From Thalassia testudinum (taxonomy: Eukaryota > Streptophyta > Magnoliopsida > Alismatales > Hydrocharitaceae): DNA of 64,000 nt. The stretch lies in NCBI GenBank assembly GCA_037157565.1, contig JAZHRO010000012.1, positions 56,101,501 to 56,165,500 of the forward strand. The letters are read 5' to 3'. Position numbers and translations under genes: made by a program. The stretch's first letter is position 1. Each line of letters begins with the position of its first letter. Of this stretch, positions 41,189-53,818 are shown piece after piece. The notes beneath the pieces are model-generated. The model did no database searches. It saw only the letters and a program-made list of their open reading frames with translations, and was not told the DNA's origin.

Positions 41189-43527
41189 TGTCACGATCTG
41201 ATCCCAGATCCCTACAGGATCAGAGATCGGCTCATCTCAACTAATCCCAAGATCCAGTCATCAAACAAGAAATAACCAAATATCATTCAACAAACCACAA
41301 TCATACAAATACAGTAGCTAAGCAGAAAGAAATTAACAATAACAGGGGGAAAAGGACAGTAACATTATATGTCAAGATACAATCATCACAACAAAAACGA
41401 GTACATATAACAGAAATAACGCTATAGAAACTCACTATACCAAACAATAGAACTAAAGCTAGGCTTGATTAGTCCCATCGTCCTCCCTGGCCTGTACAGA
41501 ATTACTTAACTGGAATCAGCTAACACTGAGTAGAGTGGTAGCTAAGAAGTAACATACATTTAACAAGTAGTTTAACAAAAAATTTTCTGTTTCCAATTAT
41601 ATTATACATGTTAGTGCGTAGAGATCTCTAATCAGGATTCATCACATTAATTAATCTTCTTGTTCCCTATAGGAACAATTTTGCTTGCAGCTTCCCATAA
41701 CGTAGGATGCCCACGTGGCACTCTCCTGGCTGGGGGAGTTCCTCCGTGATAGTCCTACACTCGGTCTACCACCCCGATGTCATGGTCGTTACGTAGCGAT
41801 GACTATGGCACAAGTGATAAGCACACAGGTAGCTACCCTGCACTGGCACGCAGTCAATCGTTTCTACTAGCGAGAACGCCTCAACGTACAGTGTAGAACA
41901 GTATAGGGCCTTACCCTCTCAGAACAGAACAAGGGTCTCGCCCCTCCTCAGTCCGCGTACCCTTGTCCAACTATTACGGTTTACCCAACGGGCTAACAAG
42001 AGTCGGTGTAGGATGTCCATACCTAGCCCCGGGCCCCCTAGGGCAGCTAGCTCCCCCTACACTAAGTAGCTCACCTCGGTACCACGTACACGAAGGCCAA
42101 CGAGAGTCGACGTAGAATGACCAAACCCACCCCGGGTCTCAACCCAAGGGCAGCAAGCTCCCCTCTACACTACAAGGGCTAGTTGCTCTCTTCGGTACCA
42201 TGTACACGAAGGTTAGCTTACTTCCCTTAATAGCTGCCTATGGGCAGCATATTCCAGAACCATCCAATTCTCCGTTTTACGGTATTCTTGTCTACATTCC
42301 CTATAGGGTTCATACATGAGTTTTTTTCCACATCCGAGTTGGATTGTACGGAACAAGCAGTTCAGTTTCCAATCTTATCACAGTATGGGTCCATTTTAGA
42401 TAATACAGGTAGCTTTTGATTACTCAATCATTCACGTGTATTTTCCTCTAGCCCTAGTGTTCATGCCATGACCTGGGGTTCAAGAATATATTGTAGAGTT
42501 TTACTTCTTCTTAGGGTTCATCTCAAGTCCTAGGATTACTTGCATGTATTAATTTAGAGATTTATGGTTATAACCACTCTACTCGAGTAACCGGGTGGAA
42601 TGGGAGCTCGTACAATAGCTCCCGACATCTCCGTAGGTCCCGTACACCCGACAGACTAGAGACCTAAAACATGAATCGATAGGCCAAAAGGTTCAGAATG
42701 ATACAAACAAAGTATCATTACACAGAGAAACTTGTATGGAAAATAGAGACGTTTTGTTTGCGGAAAATCGATAACATTAGGGCCTTGCACGGGCCCAAAA
42801 ACACACGGTCAAACAGAAATCAGACGTCTGGGAAAGGTCCCAGACATCTTAAAATAGTTCTCAGGGATACCTCTCTCAGTGTTCCTCTATCAGACGTCTG
42901 GAACTCAGTACCGACGTTTAAGGGTTCCGTCAGACGTCTGCAGGTGCTCCCGAACATCTGAAACTACCTCGATCTGCCTTCCAACTTCTGACACATATAC
43001 GTACACTGTTAGGACTTTGGCAGAGAGAAAATACGGAAAGTAGATCTCTACCAGACGTCTCACTTTACCTTTGGACGTCCGGTAAGACGTTTGGGTGTCA
43101 TTTCGGTCGCCTGATTCTGCAGAAAAATGACTTCCACGGAACTGCTCTGGCTTCCCTCGCCTACAGGTACTGTAGCAGAACAGCGCAACACCCTCCGCTC
43201 TCCACTCAGACTCGCTCTGGCTCCCTGCTCTCACTCGCTCTTGCCCTCGCTTTGCTCTCTGCTCTCTCTCATCTTGCTACAGGGTGTGCGACGAAAAGGA
43301 GGAGGAGAGGTTATAAAGGGAGAGGAGGTGAGGGGGACGAGATGGCAAGGGATGGTGCGGAGTGGCATCGCAGGGGAAGGTGCGGTGAGGTGTGGGTGAG
43401 GGAGAAGACATGGCATTCGTACGGTATGCACTGAAGAACAAGTGTTTTCAGACATCCGCTGATCTTTCCAGACGTCTGGTGAACTTCTCAGACGTCTTAA
43501 ATGACAAAAGGGTGATGGGTCGTTTCA
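41189..43527 (+). mobile_element. Family-D solo LTR (D3), near-perfect TSD
   Basis: It is 2339 bp, TGTCACGATCTGATCCC to GGGTCGTTTCA. The flanks are TTTTG at 41184-41188 and ATTTG at 43528-43532 (4 of 5 match). TATA-like TTATAAAG is at 43311. Exact CAGACGTCTG sites are at 42821, 42891, 42931 and 43469. The segment order matches D2 and D4 throughout. There is no internal sequence. Confidence 0.88.
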
Positions 43528-44467
43528 ATTTGTGACCAACTAAATAAGTCAACCAAATAACCAAACAACTAGACAACTAATTGCTTTTGTAAATGACTAC
43601 CCAAAGGAGATGGTGGTTGTCGTACTTGGATCAACAATCCAGAATGAGCACCTTATGTGGGATCTTAACAAGAATTGAGGTGAATTTTCCACTTCAAACA
43701 TTGGTATAGGAAAGGAAAACTTTGTGATGGAGCAGATGCTTTTTCATCATATGTAAAGGGCATAGGGAAAATGGAGACCTGACAAGATGAAGTTAATGGA
43801 TGATGCAAATCAAGTCACATAGTTGTTGGATTTTAATCCAACGTATGGACTGATATATGCATTATGTACATATATAATCAATCAACATATAATGATTATA
43901 GATTGTCATGTTAATACCCATTATTTAAAGTGATCAAATTAAGTTTTATTGAGGGTATGGACATAAAATGAAAAAGGATAGAGTGGTTTGGATTACATAT
44001 GTGCAGAGACCCATGTGCGAATTACGCCTTCTCGATGGGCGGACATGTAGTTTACATAGAAATTAGTCACAATAATTGTTGACATAAGTCTTGGGGTCAT
44101 GGTCCCTAAAAGAACCCCGATTTCTATTCCTAAGGAGCACCCCCATCGTGAACTCAAGAGACATATAGAGAGAATGGCTGGAAGAGAGATGGTTTTCTTC
44201 CTTTAGGTGATTCTTGATCAGGTTCTAAGGGTTGGGTCTATCGGAAGCACCATTTGTTGTCCCCTATTCTTGTTTTCAAGATGAATACAGGTATTTTCAA
44301 TCTTCACTTGTATGTCTCTATTTCAAGAATGAGAATAATTGCATTTATATTGATGGGATAATCTTATTTGCATGATGATTTGTTTTATTTTGTTCAAGCA
44401 TATGCATGTTGTTAGGCTTAGATGGATCTTGTATGCTAATCTTAGGTTTCATACAAACCATTATTAT
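43528..44467. other. No recognisable gene
   Basis: AT-rich, non-coding sequence. A short symmetrical TTGGATTTTAATCCAA occurs near 43826. It ends at LTR copy 3. Confidence 0.4.
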
Positions 44468-46326
44468 TGATGGTAACACCATCATTCGTCATAATTAATT
44501 GAAGTTAGTTAGAATCCAATGTTAAATGCTCCTAAATGATCGTCTGAAGATCATAAATCCGTATCAAATTGATATGAGAAGAAAATAGGAAAACATGGTT
44601 AATTCTGTTGTTTTACCATCTCATCATTAATGTAGATTAACCAAGGGGTTAATTCAAGGTCAAACGAACTTAAAAGACCAATTATTGGGCCCATGATGAC
44701 TGAATCAAGGTTTCACTCATTTCGAGGAATAAAATATTACTAAAAACCCTAATTATCTGTCCTCCTCAAATTGAAAGGGTTCTGGTAGAGGTAAATTTAA
44801 TCTAAACATCCTATCATTCATTGAAAAATATTCTAAGAGGTTTGGTATCTTCACTTTAACCATTTGAACCCATTTTGACCATAAACAGAGATTCAGATGA
44901 GAATTTGCCTTGATTTGAGCTTCTGTGCAATTTACCCAGTGAAACATGGTGAAAACTCAAAACCAAGCTCACCACTAAATTCCTTGGGTGAAAGTTAGGT
45001 TAACACTAAAATTTGGGTCCAATCAAAGTTCATCTTGACCAAGTTTGTATTTTAGCCCTTGAGATCTCTATTCATTACACCTGAACCTCTATCTTCTATG
45101 TTTTCTTACAAAAATGCCACTAGCTTCTCATCTCTTTCGCAAAAAGCACCCTGCCGCCATCGTCTTCCTCGTTTCCTAATCAAAGAGTTGCAGGTCTCCT
45201 AAACCCAAACAGGCTTCATTTAATTCGACAAGTTGATTGAAGAAATCTCAATAAAAAATCCTAAAATTTGGCAGAATTGATCTTCAAATCACGCTGCATC
45301 GATTAGGATCCTTCTAAGGACCAATCATGGCTGAATTTTGCACCAACAAGCTTAAGGAACTCGAGCTCTTCAGGCGGTAGCAGCACATACCAAATGTGCA
45401 TTTTGGGGCTAAATTGTGAAGGTTCCACATCTAGATAAAGGGGTGAGCCTTTCAAAGTAAATTTCGTGCCCAATTCGTTGAGAACCACCCCCTTCTTCCT
45501 CTTCTCTGGCGAAAAATTGAAGCACCTCTGAGCTTGCTCGATTTACTTCTTCATCCTCTGCCACCCACAATAGGCAGAGGGTTTCCCTGCCTCTTCTTAC
45601 CACAAAACTTTTCACGAAGTTTCGAGGCTCAAATCACCTTCTTTGGCTCCAATAACATCTCCTCCTTTGTTCTCGCCGATGGACCTCTAGCGAGCTACCT
45701 CTGTTCATCCAAGCATAATATTATTTTAGGGCTTTTATTCTTCTCCCCTCAAATTAGCTTTAGGCCAAGTCATAAATCCAAACTCCCTTTCCCTCACCTT
45801 CTCGAACGCCAGCAACATCCCCGTCATCCGCCTTCATCGTCGACACTCACTCGTACCCCTCCTCAATTGACTAAGGTGAAACCTTCGCCCCACCTTCACT
45901 AGCATTTCACCCTAGTTAATTGCATCACATATCACCACCACCATCACCTCCGACTCCAATCACCGGAGCTCTTTCAAGCTTCACCACCTGACCTCCACTC
46001 GCCGCCATTCATTAAATCAACCCCACCAACACATCCGTTGTACCTCAGAGAAGCTATTAAGCACTCTGATTTGGGGCATTAGGTCCGTATTCATCTTGGA
46101 AGTTGTCGCCATCATCGTCAACTTCCTCGTCTCCGGCAACCTTTGTATGGTCAGCATTTGCCAAAGCACTACCACCAATCGGCGGGGGCTACTGTTGAAC
46201 GTGATTTCTACGCTAAAAGTTTGAGTTTGAAACCCTACCGTTGTAGTTGCTTAAAAATCCGTCAAATAGATAATTTTAATCGAAACTTTGGTGAGTTCCA
46301 GGTCAAACACGATGAGGCAAACGTTT
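44468..46326 (+). mobile_element. Athila-like LTR (copy 3)
   Basis: It starts TGATGGTAACACCATCATTCG and follows the sequence of copy 1 through the AATTTACCCAGT region (44930) to the GATTTGGGGCATTAGG segment (46070), which matches 3930-3955 of copy 1. No polypurine block precedes it, so the internal region is absent; it is a solo or rearranged LTR. The right end is unclear and lies at or before the 41-bp tandem repeat. Confidence 0.55.
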
Positions 46327-46448
46327 AATCAAAAATCACGTTGGAATTATTGTCATAAAGCAAAGTTAATCAAAAATCACGTTGGAATTATTGTCATAAA
46401 GCAAAGTTAATCAAAAATCACGTTGGAATTATTGTCATAAAGCAAAGT
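46327..46448 (+). repeat. Three perfect-looking copies of a 41-bp tandem repeat
   Basis: Units begin at 46327, 46368 and 46409, each AATCAAAAATCACGTTGG followed by AATTATTGTCATAAAGCAAAG. The copies look identical by eye, so the expansion is recent compared with the decayed surroundings. Confidence 0.9.
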
Positions 46449-47639
46449 AGCTAGTTGAAATTAATTTACGCTTACTATTCTACTTACGGAATAAATAATA
46501 GAAAAGAGAGAAAATAATACAGAGAAAAAGCAAAAGAAAGAGAACCAATATTTCATAACTACAGAATTATGTTTGTTACATCTAATCTCTACACTAGAAA
46601 ACTAAAAATCTACACTAGAAAGTGATAAAAAGAGAAAGGGGTGAGAAGTTATCCTCCTAGATGGTGTTGCTTGCTTACGAGGCGAGATCATGTTTTTAAA
46701 AAAAAAGACGTTCATTGCAATATAGTTAAAATTGCCGTGAAAATAATTAACAATTTATTTTACTCAAAAACTAAAGTATCTGAGTTTGAACTCAGGGAGC
46801 AAGTTGGTATTTTAGAAACGAAATCACAATCTCAAATTACTCAAAAGATGACATCAATGCAATCCAATGTGTATGAAAACTAGAGAGAGAAAATGCAAAA
46901 AGAAATAGATTTGTCTTTCTTCTTCTCTTCGTGACTTCTTTTTCTTCTCTCTTTCTTTTCCTTTTTCTTTCTTCAACTTAGCCGCACCTTCTCCTTCTTT
47001 CTTCCTCTGTCTTTTTTTTCCTAGACGTCTGATTTTGTGAATCAGACATTTTAATTGGCGAATGCTACAGTACTTTCACTCTTTCTTCTTCTTCTTCTTC
47101 TTCTTCTTCTGTTGTTCCTTCTTCTTTTGTTCTTCTCTACTGCACCTCCTCCTTCTTCCTTGGCCTCTGCAGTCTTCTTCTTCTTTTTCATGCAATTGGC
47201 TTTCTTCCTTCCTGTCTTCTTCCTCTGCAGTCTTCTTCAGCCGAGCCTCCTTCTTTTTCTTCTCTTCCTCTGCCGCTCCTCTACTACAGTGCCTCTCTTT
47301 CCTTCCTTAGACTTTGGCTTTTGCCTTGAGTTCTCCTTCCTTCTCTTTTCTTCTTCAACTTCTCTACAGCTACAGTGTCATCTTCCTTCTCCTCCTTTGC
47401 TACTCCTACCTTCAAGTTCTTTTGCAGTTGCTTCCTCCTTTTTCTTTCCTGCACATCACCATGCAGCAAAACCTACCCCTACCCTCCCCACGTCTCTCTC
47501 TCTATTTCGCTCTTAGGAATGCTCTCCCAGAGCCAATCGGGTATTCGGGTCGGTCAGCCAGGTCCGTGGGAGAGTGGGTAACGGACGAGGCGGGGGCGTG
47601 GGCGAGGGACCTCACACCGTGTCGTTTGGAGGCGATAAG
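46449..47639. other. Spacer with a palindrome remnant and CTT microsatellite
   Basis: There is no gene. TAGACGTCTGATTTTGTG at 47024-47041 with CAGACATTTT just after looks like a piece of the palindrome-bearing LTRs. A CTT run lies at about 47083-47111 inside a long pyrimidine-rich tract (46915-47470), whose leucine-rich open frames are composition artefacts. GC-rich sequence follows to about 47640. Confidence 0.45.
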
Positions 47640-49539
47640 CTAAAAACAAAAAAACAATAAATACCACTCACTGCACTCTTAAGTTCACAAGGTGGGACTA
47701 AAAGTCCCACCCACTTTTGCTTGTGCCCGCAGGAGGAAGGTTCGTGCAATTGGAGCAGCTAGGAGCTTTGCTGTGCTAATTGCCTGGGAGTGTGTGTGCA
47801 CGAGACCAACCCGTGTCTTCTGGACCTGGGATCCTGCAGCACTAGAGCCTGGAGCACCCTCGCGAGCTCCTTCGTGTCGTCGCTAATGGAGGCAGAGGAT
47901 CAGACCTGCAATCACTGAACACAGCCTTTTGGCCCCATTAGAGCACACAGGCAGCTTCGCCGTGGCATGGCGAAGGTAAAGCAGTGAGTGGCTGGCCGCA
48001 GGGTGGCCTAGTCATGCGTGCCTAGGTCGCTCTGTGGTCGTGTTTATGGGTGTGTTTGGTGGGCGTTTAGGGAGGTGATGGCGGTTGATGGAAGGGTAGA
48101 AAGTGCTCAATGGGTGATGGTGGAGGTGATGAGGGTTCTGGCGAGGCGTGTGGTGGTGCGAAGCGGTGGATGCGCCTTCGCCGGTGGTCGGCCGGAGATG
48201 GAGAAGGTGGTGGTGGTCTGCGACATGGAGGGGTCGAAAGTGCAAATTAAAAGAATGGAAATAAAGAGGGGAGAGAGAGAGACTTACTGAGGGTAGTTGG
48301 ACGAAGGAGGAAGGTGGAGGACGAGCGGCGCGTAGGTGCCATCGTTGGAGAGGAAGCCCTGAGATGAGGATGACTGTGACGAGGAAGGGGTCGGAGAGGC
48401 GCGCGTGGGTATAGCACGACGTAGAGGAGCACGGCGGAGAAGACTCTGCCACTGGTATGGTGGCAGAGCGACGAGACGAGGGAGAAGGAATCGCCGGAGC
48501 TTGCGGGTTGTTGGACGGAGGTGAGGGAGGATGAATTTAGGGGTTTTCTCAGGCTAAATCAAGCTTGCAAGATGCGACCGAACCTAAGGCAACATTTAAA
48601 GGCACAGGCAGAGGGCCTTGTGCTTGGAAGGCGAGCTTCCAAGCACGGGACTCTCACCGGAGGTATGGCTGGAAATGATACCCATACCTCTCGAGCGTTC
48701 ACACGAGAGGTATGGTGCGAATCAGGGCATGGGGAGCTGCTCAGGCAGTAGGGGACTTCTAAGAGAACCCCCCTTTCAAATCTAAGAGCAGCTCCCTGGG
48801 GAAGCGAGGAGAAATCCTCCTCGAAACTTCATCAGAGGTATGGATCTTCTGCTGCAAAGGTAGAGGGACCGGAATGCAAAAAGTGATGAAGAAGTTGAGG
48901 GGTTTTTGTAAAGGTTTTCAAAAGTTAGGGGCCAGAATGTAATTGGGTGGACTATTTTGCAAAGTAGGTCAAGATGGCCTTCCCTTAGGTCCAAATTTTT
49001 GTACAAACCTAATTTGGACCTAAGGAATCCATTAGTGAAGTTGGATTTTAGGTTTGACCACGTTTGACTGGACATTTTGCACAAAAACCTAAACTATGTC
49101 AAATATTGAGCTAGGATCCCAATCTAGGTCGAAATAGGTTCCAAAGGTCAAATTGAAGGTTGTAAACCCTAGGGGATATTTTTTCATGAAATTTAGAGGG
49201 TTTAGTTGATTTTTTATCTTGACTGGAATCTTTTGAAATAAAGTGGATTTGTTTTAGGGTTACAGAATGTTATTTAATTCTTAAATCTTACCAAAACTCT
49301 TTTCTAACTGAACCATCCCACTTTTCCTTTTATTATGCCCATTTGACTTATGTTTAGCCCTTGGAAAATCCCATTGATGAACTGCATTGGTAAAATTACA
49401 GTTTTACCCTTCATTTCATGTTCTGTTCCCAAATTAGTGATCCCTTGAATTAGGCCTTTCTCTTGGTTATGTAGGAGCTTTTGTTCTCTTTTTTAGGTCG
49501 AAAGGAGCTAGTTAGGGCTCATGATGAGGTTCTCATCAT
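47640..49539 (-). mobile_element. Athila-like LTR, minus strand (copy 4)
   Basis: The minus-strand start TGATGAGAACCTCATCATG (plus end 49539) lies directly against a polypurine block. The body matches copy 1 in reverse, including TGGGGC and CAGGT segments near 47905-47940. Near the low end, GTGGGACTAAAAGTCCCAC (47692-47710) takes the place of the USE-like motif of copy 1. The low end is estimated. Confidence 0.55.
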
Positions 49540-50635
49540 ACCCCCATGCCTAGCTTTTGCTAGTCCCTTTGCAAAATTTCAAGGTTTTAACCTTTGTTCT
49601 AGACCATGAGTTTCTTTCACCAATTATGATAAGTGCTTTTTCTTCTTTTTCTTTTGTGATTAGGTCAGAATGCCGACAGTAGGCCTAAAGGTACTCTAGT
49701 ACAAACCAAGATCCGGACCTGACCAACTTTAGCCTTGGTCCTCCGCGAAGGTTTTTAAGGCCCGCAGGAACCACCCTAAGGTTCATTAGACTCTATGGTT
49801 AAAGCACCCGTGCTTGAGACATATTTAGCCTTGGTTCATTTTGTAGTGCATTTTTATAAGAGAGACAGGGGATTTATTTGTTTGGAGAGTTTTATCTCTG
49901 TTTTCTTTTTATTTCTAGCTTCAGATTGGCTTCTCAACATGGTCTGTATCGGATTCCTCGTCCCCATCAGCAATCCTCAAAGGTCCCTAACAATCGATGC
50001 TTCGTGATAGCACCACTCATGGTAACCCCCAGAACCTAGGTTTTCGAGATAATCCCGCCCTTGGTGTTCCGTGGCCGAATCTAAACTCTGGCAATCGACA
50101 TTTTGTAATAATGCCACCTATGGTATCTGAACTAGTAGAGTGCTTACATGCCCCTGGTAGAACTCGAATAGGTTGTGTTAATATGGTGAAATTATCGTTG
50201 AAGTTATTATAGCGGGTTAACCTAAATCGAGTATAACCATCTTTCACAATTTTTTTTTTTTTAACCTGGCCTACTTGATTTTATCTTGGTCACTTTTAGG
50301 CCTAGGGTCGATCTCAGGGAGGTGAGAATTAAAGGTCAAGGAGTTTCTACGCCTCTCCTAAAACGTATCTCTTCCTTGCGTTTATTATGTTTTTTGGTTT
50401 TTCTATTTAAGATTTTTTTGTTGGTAATATTGTCCTTGAGGCACACCCTCAAAATCAAGTTCTTGGCTTTTAGCCAACTTAGGGTTTCCAAAAAACTGGT
50501 CCTGCTATTCGCAAGACCGAGTACTTGCAAAACAAAAATTATCTTTTCTCTTTTACTCTTTTTTTATCTTCTTAATAGCAGGAAACAAAAGATAAACAAC
50601 AACAAGGATACTGGTAGAGAAAGGGATACTTAGCT
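49540..50635 (-). mobile_element. 3' tail and polypurine tract of the copy-4 Athila-like element
   Basis: On the minus strand the sequence matches the tail at about 1690-2343. It has the polypurine block at 49540-49569, the AGTACC/TAGGCCTAC segment (49675-49720) and the triple GCCAT-GGCGG repeat inverted at 49990-50124. Its pol is not here; sequence of another element begins near 50640. Confidence 0.65.
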
Positions 50636-51360
50636 TAATATATGTATAGATATATTATAGATACAGTATATATATATGTATGTATGTATTTATTTATTTA
50701 TTATATATAGGGGTGGAGGTGGAAGTGGAAATGGAGTATAGCACAGTGTCAAGTTGGTCTACGTCTAGTAAGATACAACCAACAAGACGGAGTGCTGCAT
50801 AGAGTGTGGGACGGATGTGTGGGGGTGTGTGCGGCGGCGCTTACTTTGCGTGGGAATCGGGGAATATCAACAACTGGTGTAGATATTCCCGTAATATAAT
50901 GCGCAGTGGAGTGACTAGTGCAAGGGCATATGGATACGGGTAGGTGATGTGTATGTAAAATAGATATATATATATGTATATGTAGATAGAGCTTTAACTA
51001 TATATGTGTAGTTGTGTATATATATATATATAGATATGTAAATATGTATATGTATATGTATATATATATCTGTATATATATATATAGATATATATGTATA
51101 TATGTATGTATATACGTATATATGTATAAATATATATATAAGTATATATATATATTTATATATATATATTTATATATAGTTGTATATGTATTTAGGTATG
51201 AATATGTATATATGTATATATATATACTTATATATATATGTATATATGTATATGTATGTATGTATGTGTATATATATATATATATGTATATGTATATGTA
51301 GGTGTGAGTGTGTACAAGTGAGTGAGTGTGTGTACGAGTGTGTGTGTGTATGCTGGAGAG
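50636..51360. repeat. TA/TATG microsatellite, about 0.7 kb
   Basis: Long runs of TATA, TATG and GTATA alternate with short unique stretches (densest at 50940-51310), and a GTGTGAGTG block ends it. The open frames of alternating Tyr/Ile/Met here are artefacts of the repeat. It lies where the LTR of the 53.8 kb minus-strand element should end. Confidence 0.85.
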
Positions 51361-52474
51361 GATTGTGAGAGAGAGGGCAGTTAAGCCGTTTGGCGAGTGC
51401 GCGCGACATCTGGCGGGCAGGACGTGTGTAGGCGCACAAGGGCTGCACGTGGGCGCTGGAGGGAGCACCTACGCTTGTCTTTCATGCGTGGGCGGGTGTG
51501 GGAGTGCAGCGCACAGCGCTGTGGGAGGGAGCAGGCGCGGGCGCAGACGCAGGCAAGTGCATGCGTCGGTGAGTGCAGGTGCGAGTGACCGGCTGGAGCA
51601 GGTAGCAAGCGAAGAGAGAGAGCGCGCTGCCACCGACTAAGTGAGAAGCGAGCCGGTAGCTACAGTGTCACGCAGACCGCACGCAACAATGCGCTACAGT
51701 GCACGCGCGGTTTGCCAACCTGTAGCGGCCGATTTCACGTGTGCGGGAGCGCTGGAAGGCGCCTGCACACGCGGGAAGAGCTCGTGGAGGTCTGCTGGCA
51801 TGCGTGCGGTGGCCGGCGCTGCTTCAGGAGGACGTTACTGCTGTTGGAGCTTCTGAGCTTGAAGCTCTGGCAATGGCGGTGAGGGCTTTCAGCGATGAAA
51901 TCAAATGGTGAAACCACCACGCCCACTTGCTCACGAAGGAGCTGGGCGATGGTGGAACTCACAGTGGAGATCGTGGGACCACTGTGAGTCTTCTCCTGCC
52001 CGCAGTGTGTCTCTTCAGTGAGAAGAGATACTGCGTATGGAAAGGGAGAGGGGAGGAGGTTGGCCAGACGGTAGAGGGAAGTGTCTATATGTGTATATGT
52101 GTTCGGCCCCCTATGCAAGGGAGAGGGCGAGGCCTTTTGAAGAAGAAGCATGCCACAGCCATGCTGCTGGCATTGCATGTCCAGCCATGCTGTTGGCAAA
52201 GGAGTGGCGCGAAGAGACGATTGCCCCATGCCCTACAGCCATGTGAGGGAGAAGAATTCAAAGTAAAAATAAAAAATGAAAATGGTGAAATTGCAATGCA
52301 TCCCTTGATGAAGATGTTAATTAGATGGCCAATTATTCGCATTCTCCTCCCCTCTCAATAAATGCATGCATGTGTCTATTTACAAATGCAACTATAGCTA
52401 CATAAAATGCAGTGGCAGTGCTAGGAAATAACACAAGATGGCATAATTGTTGGTGTATTTTTGCTGTGCAATCA
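51361..52474 (-). mobile_element. GC-rich Athila-like LTR, minus strand (copy 5)
   Basis: The minus-strand start TGATTGCACAGC (plus end 52474) abuts the polypurine block at 52475-52504. The body is notably GC- and CpG-rich (51380-51850) compared with the other copies. It is most likely the 3' LTR of the minus-strand element whose integrase ends at 53819. The low end is lost in the microsatellite. Confidence 0.45.
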
Positions 52475-53818
52475 TACCCCCATGCCTATCTTTTGCTAGT
52501 CACTAGCAAAACATTTTTTTGTTTTGTATTTAGAGATGATCTTAAGCTGAAGATTGAAGCGACATGGGTGTGTTTATTTGTTGGATATTATGAGAACCAA
52601 TTGCAGAGAAGACTACTAGTACTTTAAGTCTTACGTGACATAGACCATCTCTCGACTAACCTGGACTCTTGATATTTAAACCTTAAGTACGATTTCCAGG
52701 ACTCAGAAGGTTTTTGCCGTGCTCGAGAGCTCAAGAGATTATGGTTTGTGCATAGTGAAGGATCAAGACTGACCAGATGAACATTAAGGCTCAAGCCTAA
52801 GGTTTCACGAATTTTTAAGTGCAAGTTGGTCCCAATTTCTGCTCGTGTCTTCGGATTAACCCTTAAAAAGATGACGAAAAACTCAACCCTCATTTTATTG
52901 CTTTTGTGGCTCAAAGAATATATGATAGAAACATGGTATTTGTAACTTGCCCTGAAAAACTTTTTAGGGAGAAGAATTTACAGACATTTGAGAGATATAC
53001 TGACTTATTTGCATAGATTTTTTTTTTTTTTTTTGAAACAAGTGTCAGTATATCTCTTACAACTTTATTTGGAGAAGCACACATTTTTGGAGAGAGAGTT
53101 CCTTTTTGGTGGAAAGAGTTTCTCCTAGACCCAAGACTAAAGCCTGGGATAAAAAGTCTACCTGCGTGCACAGGTAAGGACTCCACCTTCCCTAATGAAC
53201 ACTAGGGTTGGATCTTATATTCACCTGGTCTTTCTTGATATGTGTAGTGTGATCCAAGATTACTTAGGCTCTCGAGTAGAAGCAAACCAACGAATCATGT
53301 ACTGGTATCTCAGGTACATGAATACGTCTTTAGTTAGGAGAGATTTTGATCTATCATATCAATGCTCAAGTGAATTAAGCCGAGCCTAAGCGAATTAAGC
53401 TTCTTTGGCCTGGAAAGTCTTCAAAACAGCGGTTGAATATCCATAAACACTTATTGTATTTTTGTTTCAGCCTTCAGATCATTACTAAACACGCTTTTTT
53501 TTTTGTACATATTTATAGATGGATATATATAATGGAAGCTGCATGATACCATATAATACCCAGATCCTATGGATGCCTATCCACCCCCCCATGCCAAACG
53601 ATGCTATGTCCTCATATGCATGCAGGGTAGAGGAAGGTCCAAAGATCGAGGAACGAGAGCAGACGTGCAAGGTATATAGAAGGGTGGTAGGGTGGGTGGA
53701 TGGTGGGTGGTGAAGTGACATGGAAGTGTGTATGTGACAGTGGAGGAGTGTTGCTGGGGTGCCTCCCAACGAGCGCTGAATTTAACATCCCTAGCTGGAC
53801 TCAGAATGAGGCACGAAA
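52475..53818 (-). other. 3' non-coding tail of the minus-strand Athila-like element
   Basis: It runs from the polypurine block (52475-52504) up to the integrase stop. On the minus strand the GCGCTCGTTGGGAGGC motif (about 53761-53776) follows pol, as at 746-766 on the plus strand. No coding is credible. A T-run flanked by a 14-bp inverted repeat lies at 52991-53057. Confidence 0.6.
52991..53057. repeat. 14-bp inverted repeat around a T-run
   Basis: AGAGATATACTGAC (52991-53004) and GTCAGTATATCTCT (53044-53057) are perfect complements around a 39-base loop that includes about 18 T. The similarity continues inward with gaps. It could form a hairpin, or mark a small duplication-inversion. Confidence 0.8.

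Noticed and set aside
43528..44467. Internal region of a family-D element next to D3
   Set aside because: The near-perfect target duplication closes D3 on both sides and the flank has no primer site or coding.
47055..47516. 153-codon Leu/Phe/Ser-rich frame that looks like a membrane protein
   Set aside because: The pyrimidine-rich CTT tract gives Leu/Phe/Ser in any frame; no start context or family likeness.
50998..51468. Long open frames of alternating Tyr, Ile, Thr and His
   Set aside because: They come from the TA/TATG microsatellite in every frame; no protein signal.
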